From Prosapia bicincta (lineage: Eukaryota; Arthropoda; Insecta; Hemiptera; Cercopidae), in assembly GCA_036971475.1 (NCBI GenBank), contig JBAIZL010000003.1, forward strand, positions 112,451,570 to 112,515,569: 64,000 bases of DNA, in the 5' to 3' direction. The position numbers and the translations under genes were made by a program. Within the stretch, counting starts at the first letter, position 1. Each line of letters opens with the position of its first letter. The notes beneath the pieces were generated by a model that was not told the DNA's origin, did no database searches, and saw only the letters and a program-made list of their open reading frames with translations. Below, in pieces: positions 58,962 to 64,000 of the stretch.

Positions 58962-59945
58962 AAACTCCATGTCTGTGATGCATGAAAGGATTATTGCTCA
59001 GTATTTATGCAAGGTAGTCGTGAAGCTGTACGGTGGGCAAGGAAGGATGTTGTAATCGCGTATTTTATATTAAGTTAAAGTATCTTTCTAGTAGTCAGGG
59101 GCTTTAGCGAGCTGTATGCGCGCAGGAAATCCTGTCTGGCAGGAGCTATAGCAAGCTGTATGCGCGTAGGACTTCCTGTCTGGGATTTATGGACGGATTA
59201 TTGCTCAGTACTTGCACAAGTTAGTCGTGAAGCTGTACGGTGGTCAAGGAAGGATGTTTTGATTGCGTATTTTAAGTAGAAGGAAAGTATTGTCCGAGTA
59301 GTCATAGGGATACAGGGAGCTGTATGCGTGCAGCACTTCTGGTCTGGGATGTATGAAAGGATTATTACTCAGTACTTGTGCCAGATGGTCGTGAAGCTGT
59401 ACGGTGGGCAAGGAAAGATGTTTTGATTGCGTATTCTAAGTAGAGGGAAAGTATTATCCGAGTAGTCATAGGGATACAGCGAGCTGTATGCGTGCAGCAC
59501 TTCCGGTCTGGGATGTATGAAAGGATTATTACTCAGTACTTGTGCCAGATGGTCGTGAAGCTGTACGGTGGGCAAGGAAAGATGTTTTGATTGCGTATTC
59601 TAAGTAGAGGGAAAGTATTATCCGAGTAGTCATAGGGATACAGCGAGCTGTATGCGTGCAGCACTTCTGGTCTGGGATGTATGAAAGGATTATTACTCAG
59701 TACTTGTGCCAGATGGTCGTGAAGCTGTACGGTGGGCAAGGAAAGATGTTTTGATTGCGTATTCTAAGTAGAGGGAAAGTATTATCCGAGTAGTCATAGG
59801 GATACAGCGAGCTGTATGCGTGCAGCACTTCCGGTCTGGGATGTATGAAAGGATTATTACTCAGTACTTGTGCCAGATGGTCGTGAAGCTGTACAGTGGG
59901 CAAGGAAAGATGTTTTGATTGCGTATTCTAAGTAGGAGGACAGTA
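58962..59945. repeat. 164-bp tandem array, about 6 copies
   Basis: Unit 164 bp: GGATGTATGAAAGGATTATT, ACTCAGTACTTGTGCCAGAT, GGTCGTGAAGCTGTACGGTG and so on to AGCTGTATGCGTGCAGCACT. Three 68-codon minus frames with identical peptides at 59369, 59533 and 59697 give the exact period. The last three units are near-identical; the first two (from 58962) are diverged, and one contains an extra GAGCTGTATGCGCG copy. No known peptide. Confidence 0.93.
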
Positions 59946-61084
59946 CAGTATGTTTCGATTGGTCCGGGGTTACAGAGAGCTGTTTACACGCATGTAAGTG
60001 TGTAGGTGAATGGGATTGTAATACTGTATGCGTTTATAGCCTTCGTGTTTCTCTAAGTCCACGTTAATAGAGCGTAAAAGCTTCTTAAACAAATAACTGT
60101 TTCACAATGGAATGGTACTTGAAGAAAATAATTTATTTCTTGTCACACGAAACAAATTTCCGCAAGTCAACTACGGCGCTTTTACTGGAGTCGCTAAACA
60201 CTGCTGTTTTCGTTATGGCTTAGATGTTATTTAGAGGTCATCATTGATTCACTTCTTGATGATACTACTTATTCGTTATACTATATGAACTACTAATTTT
60301 ATTCAAATATTTTTACGTATATAATTAAATATATACGTTATTTATTAATACGTAGAAATTGCTTTTTGGGCTGACTTTAAGTAAAATATTCAAGTAAAGA
60401 CGAAAAAATGTTTTAGCGTTAACGAAGACTTCGTGTTAGTCTTTCGGAAACTTTCGGTAAAATCCGTTCATCGTCGGAACAAATTCTTATTGAGCGAACT
60501 AATGCTTTTCCATTACAAAACACGGAAAAACTTAAAAAAGTGGTTTTCACTCTATAAAGCCACTATTACAATGTCTAATCCAAGTGAATGTTAAACTAAA
60601 TATCTCAAACTACTTGCAACGCAGACCTCGCCATACATGGTAGTGTTTTGAATTACCGCCTAATTGTTTGGCGAAGTTCCAAACTGCAAGCTCCACTATT
60701 ACCACTGAACTTTCACCTTATCGATTTATCGTGTTCGCGTCGTGTTCTACGTCACTTTGCACCAATAATCGATCTTTACAACACCTACGTAAGGGATAAA
60801 CTTTAGTATGTATGCACAGCTCATTTACGCAAAGCTTTATGCTGTATCCTAGTGAGCTGTGTACGTGAGGGAGGGTTACGTGGACTTGCGTATATACTTA
60901 TAGTGACGCTGTGGTGGTACCACTCACCAACATCACGCGATCCTCGTCAGTTTGGGTAGCCTTTATATATTCTGTACTATATGTATTTATTCCCACATGG
61001 TATACCGAGTGCGTGTGTGTGTTTGTTTGAATGTGTGATGTGTCTGAATTATCAATGATAAGAAATAATCTGCGATTAGATACA

Positions 61085-61122
<38 letters not shown>

Positions 61123-61780
61123 TACGCACACGCACGCACGCCAGCACGGTTATTTGCAGGTTGGCGCAATCTTTAATCTGTGCGCAGAGTGTATCTGTGC
61201 TCTACAGTAAAGTTGGCTTAAAAACTTTCAAAAACATACATTTGTTATGTTTACTTCTATTATATTATCCCGTCTACCTAGAAAAACTATCGAAGCCATC
61301 AGTGCGTGACCCCGAAGTCGCAACCGGTCACAGCTACCCGTTTAAATTTCGTGCAAAACCTAGTTACGTTGTTAATTTGAACGGAATTGAGTTTAAACTG
61401 AAGGGTAGGGGTGGCGTGAATTAAAAGGGGTTGTACAGTTGTCGGTAGTGATGTTTGCGGAGGGTGTGTTTATATTTGGTTCGAAATAGCGCTACTGTTA
61501 TGTACAACAGCAGGGAATGAAAATCCCAGAGTGTACCAAGAGAGGTAGTGTGTGTCTACCTTGAATTGTTTTGAGTGTCTCCCGTTGGTTTGTCGCCTTG
61601 TAGTAGTGGGACGTACAGAGCGGGCACTCTGATTGCTTGGCGTTCATTTCCAGATGTGCGATGCGTTGAGTAAACGGAATAGACGACAAAAGGCGGTGCT
61701 GGAAGGACGAGTAGCATACGAGGAAAACTTTTGTTAATGGGGAAGAGACGAAAATTTTACCATAGAGTTGTTTTTTTACC
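59946..61780. other. no gene seen; (CA)n at 61083-61117
   Basis: Unrecognised sequence with a short CA array and CACGCACACA variants. Frames at 60898-61169 (minus) are products of the CA array. The 87-codon frame at 61161-61424 has no domain. Confidence 0.45.
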
Positions 61781-62402
61781 CGGTTCTGGACCCTCAAAAC
61801 CTGCCCTACCCTCGTGGCAGCCAGCCTCCGACTCACATGCGCATGCGTTAGTATCTCTACCGTGCGTGAAGGAAACGGGATTGATTGTCCATGTACCATG
61901 CTCATAAGCTCTTTCCATGGAGAATCAGGAGATAGGGAAATGAAACAGTACGGTAAGTGTCGCGCTAACATCGGAATAACAAAACCTGGCAAGAAAGAAA
62001 CCCTGCCAGGAACAATCTCGCGATAGATCATGCAGGAACTCTGGGGGTTAAAATATACCTATGCTAAGGGATAAGGAGGGGTATTATCTGACAAATTCTT
62101 TGTTAGTTAACCAATATTTTTTATTATTAATATTATTATTTGGGTCTGGGCTCCCAAAACCCGTCCTACCCTCGTGACGCCAATAGCGAGCTATCACGAA
62201 TGCGAATGCGGTTAGTATCCCTACCGCGAGTGAAGGAAACTGGATTGATTGCCCATTACCAAGCTCATAAGCTCTTTCCATGGAGAATCAGGAGATAGTG
62301 AAATGAAACAGTAGGGTAAGTGTCGCGCTAAGAGCGGGATGAAAAAACCTGCCAAGAAAGAAACCCTGTCAGGAAAAAGCCTGCCACAGATCATGCAGGA
62401 AC
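61781..62402. repeat. tandem duplication, about 360-bp period
   Basis: About 61781-62043 recurs at 62141-62402. Shared: AAAACCTGCCCTACCCTCGT, TAGTATC.CTACCG, AAGCTCTTTCCATGGAGAAT, CAGGAGATAG.GAAATGAAAC and AAGAAAGAAACCCTG. Minus frames of 177 codons (61498-62031) and 77 codons (62221-62454) share a peptide (LARHLPYCFISLSPDSPWKE). Because the shared peptide follows the DNA duplication, it is not evidence for coding. Possibly a copied mobile element end. Confidence 0.75.
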
Positions 62403-62824
62403 CCATGGAGGCCTTTAACCAAGGGGACGAACAGTGCATTGTTAAAGGTGGCACTTAGCGGAGTTACTAGGTAGTAGAAATAGTGTGCCCACGAAAAGAT
62501 TAGCGCGAGTGGTCAACAGAGATGATTACTTCATTTATAGAGTGTGCTTAATACAGGGTGTTTAATGTGACTAACAGTAGAAGTGTGTTGTTAATAGAAA
62601 ACCTTCATTAGATGTTGGAAAAGTAAAAATATTAATAAACAATTTATCTCAGATAGGTTTTTAATAAGTGTCGGAGACGCTTAAAAAGGTTTTCATTAAA
62701 ACAAAATTGAATAGCTTCAATTACATAACTATTTATAATTGTATTATTGTACATTTAATAAAACATAAATAAATATATTTATTAACCGTTTCAAAATATA
62801 TATTGATATTTCCACCTAAGAATT
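62403..62824. other. no gene seen
   Basis: AT-rich, unrecognised. Confidence 0.45.
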
Positions 62825-63035
62825 TGCCGAAATCTTGTTGCTGTTCATGACGAGCAAGTTGTAAATTACTTACACTTTTACTATTACATGCGACCAGACT
62901 TTTTGTTAGTTAAAGTTGTTAAATTGTTTACTTACACTTGGAGGAAACGTTTTCGTCTTATGTCTTCTTCAGCCTCCCTTAACAAAAAGTCTGGTCGCAA
63001 GGAATAGCAAAAGTGTAATAAGTAAGAATTTGCTA
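62825..63035 (-). mobile_element. Penelope-type unit, family E, second copy
   Basis: GAAATCTTGTTGCTGTTCAT and GACGAGCAAGTTGTAAATTA lead into the same CGACCAGACTTTTTGTTA and GTTTACTTACACTTGGAGG seen at 44.3 kb. A reversed CTTAACAAAAAGTCTGGTCG follows, so the unit is partly palindromic. Confidence 0.75.
62940..62977 (-). ncRNA. hammerhead ribozyme, family E, helix II mismatch
   Basis: Helix I GGAGG/CCTCC (five pairs, stronger than the 44-kb copy), CTGAAGA core, extra A, helix II GAC/GAC with one A/A mismatch where the 44-kb copy has GTC/GAC, GAAA, AACGTT. Possibly weak activity. Confidence 0.65.
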
Positions 63036-63249
63036 ATAAGTAACATAACCTAGAACAATAATAACATAATTGCTAGAACAACTGTTCCACATAACATGAA
63101 ATCACCTGTTATCCCTTGATTTAAGGTAAAATTTAAAGAGCGTCTCGTGACGGATGATTTGGTTTTACTCTGGTGCACCATATCCAGCCTAAAGAAATAT
63201 TCACTGCAGAAATATCGGTAAAAAGAAGAAAATCTGTGACAAGTTGTAT
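63036..63249. other. spacer, nothing recognised
   Basis: Contains an M1-like CAACTGTTCCACATAACATG fragment, perhaps from another worn copy. Confidence 0.4.
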
Positions 63250-63690
63250 AAACATAATCTTTTAAAGTCAGTTACTACTTAGGTCAACAAAGAAAAATTC
63301 TATTTTTGTTAGACTCTAACAAATAATTACAATCAATATTAAGTAACACAACCTAAGCCTTAAAACAGCTGTCTACCGCATAACCAAAGACGTAAAATTA
63401 GCTGTTTTAAAAAACCATGTGTTATCGCGTACTTTAGGATCAGGCGGGACGAAATAAATATATTGCATACCTTGATCCTTTTGTAAAAACTTGTTCTCTC
63501 AGATAAAACTAAAATTAATTCGGTATTAAATTTAAATAATCAATTAATATTTTCTTAAACTGTATTAACATCAAGTGTCATCCACTACAAGTTTAAAAAT
63601 ATGTATCTGAACTTAAATAGTGGAATAAAAAGTATTTTATTCACGATTGAATATTCATAAGGTGAACTAATAGGGAATAGGTGCAAAAAA
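63250..63690 (-). mobile_element. MITE family M1, near-complete copy
   Basis: AAAGTCAGTTACTACTTAGG, AAAACAGCTGTCTACCGCAT, GGACGAAATAAATATATTGC, AACATCAAGTGTCATCCACT and the end GTGAACTAATAGGGAATAGG. No microsatellite expansion. Confidence 0.78.
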
Positions 63691-64000
63691 AAGGATTTAG
63701 AGAGAGATTAGGAGTAATTCGGTGTAAATAACTATAGTTAAATACATTAATTTCTCCTATGTATTAGGTGTACTTATAAAATATTTTATTACTCATGCAA
63801 ACGGAGACTTTCCATAGGCTATAGGTTTGTTTACACTTTACTGCTAGCGTCATAAACGTATCGCGGCATTATTTATTGACGCCATAGCGAGGATGTAAAG
63901 TGTGTATGTATAGTGTAACATACTCCCGCATTGAGTCGCCCTACTCTTACTCGGTCGTTAAATCTTCGTCATTGGGTCGTGTTTCTATTAATTCTATAGA
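63691..64000. other. no gene seen
   Basis: A small imperfect inverted repeat around 63832-63910 (TTTACACTTTAC against GTAAAGTGT; AGCGTCATAA against TTATTGACGCC). Nothing else recognised. Confidence 0.4.

Noticed and set aside
59369..59903. Three identical 68-residue proteins
   Set aside because: Each lies in one unit of the 164-bp tandem array; the same peptide follows from the DNA repeat.
61498..62454. Gene pair encoding a shared peptide on the minus strand
   Set aside because: The shared peptide follows the 360-bp DNA duplication; the frames differ outside it and no domain is seen.

Overview
This is non-coding nuclear DNA from an animal, most likely an invertebrate. The mobile elements look arthropod-like, but nothing fixes the species. 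It is AT-rich and dominated by (TA)n and (TG)n microsatellites, tandem minisatellites and decayed transposons. I found no host gene I can defend. All recognisable protein fragments come from transposons: a Penelope-like reverse transcriptase plus GIY-YIG endonuclease, a hAT transposase C-terminus and a Tigger/pogo helix-turn-helix. The very long open frames at 2.5-10 kb and the Cys-Val, Thr-His and similar frames elsewhere are by-products of tandem repeats.

Layout: 0.4-2.3 kb, element fragments and TA arrays. 2.59-9.87 kb, one 7.3-kb satellite of an 82-bp unit with higher-order structure. 10-20 kb, mostly unannotatable AT-rich DNA with a palindromic repeat, a nested hAT element and a ribozyme palindrome. 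20-32 kb, a cluster of Penelope-derived terminal units with hammerhead cores, TA arrays, a Helitron and a Tigger element. 31.8-35.2 kb, two hAT-type non-autonomous elements with target-site duplications around a 57-bp minisatellite. 36-43 kb, another ribozyme-type palindrome, TA arrays split by GGCC and a 48-bp minisatellite. 44-56 kb, more ribozyme units, a SINE-like piece, a dispersed MITE family and large CT/TA/GA and GT arrays. 56.9-58.1 kb, a Penelope-like element with decayed coding sequence. 59-62.4 kb, a 164-bp tandem array and a 360-bp tandem duplication.

The most notable system is a set of at least five diverged families of hammerhead-ribozyme units, called A, C, D, E and G here. 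In each, helix I is formed by different bases but stays paired, and helix III is always a tiny self-complementary hairpin. That is compensatory evidence from the sequence itself. Many units lie as inverted pairs, so an intact ribozyme can be present on both strands of one palindrome (24495-24842 and 28936-29153). Family A and B units usually abut (TA)n tracts, and A- and B-type units flank the Penelope RT/GIY-YIG remnant. Hammerheads in the terminal repeats of Penelope-like elements are established knowledge; the number of families, the inverted pairs and a shared extra nucleotide before helix II deserve a second look.

Coordinates of repeat edges are read by eye and may be off by several bases. 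No alignments, folding or database searches were run.
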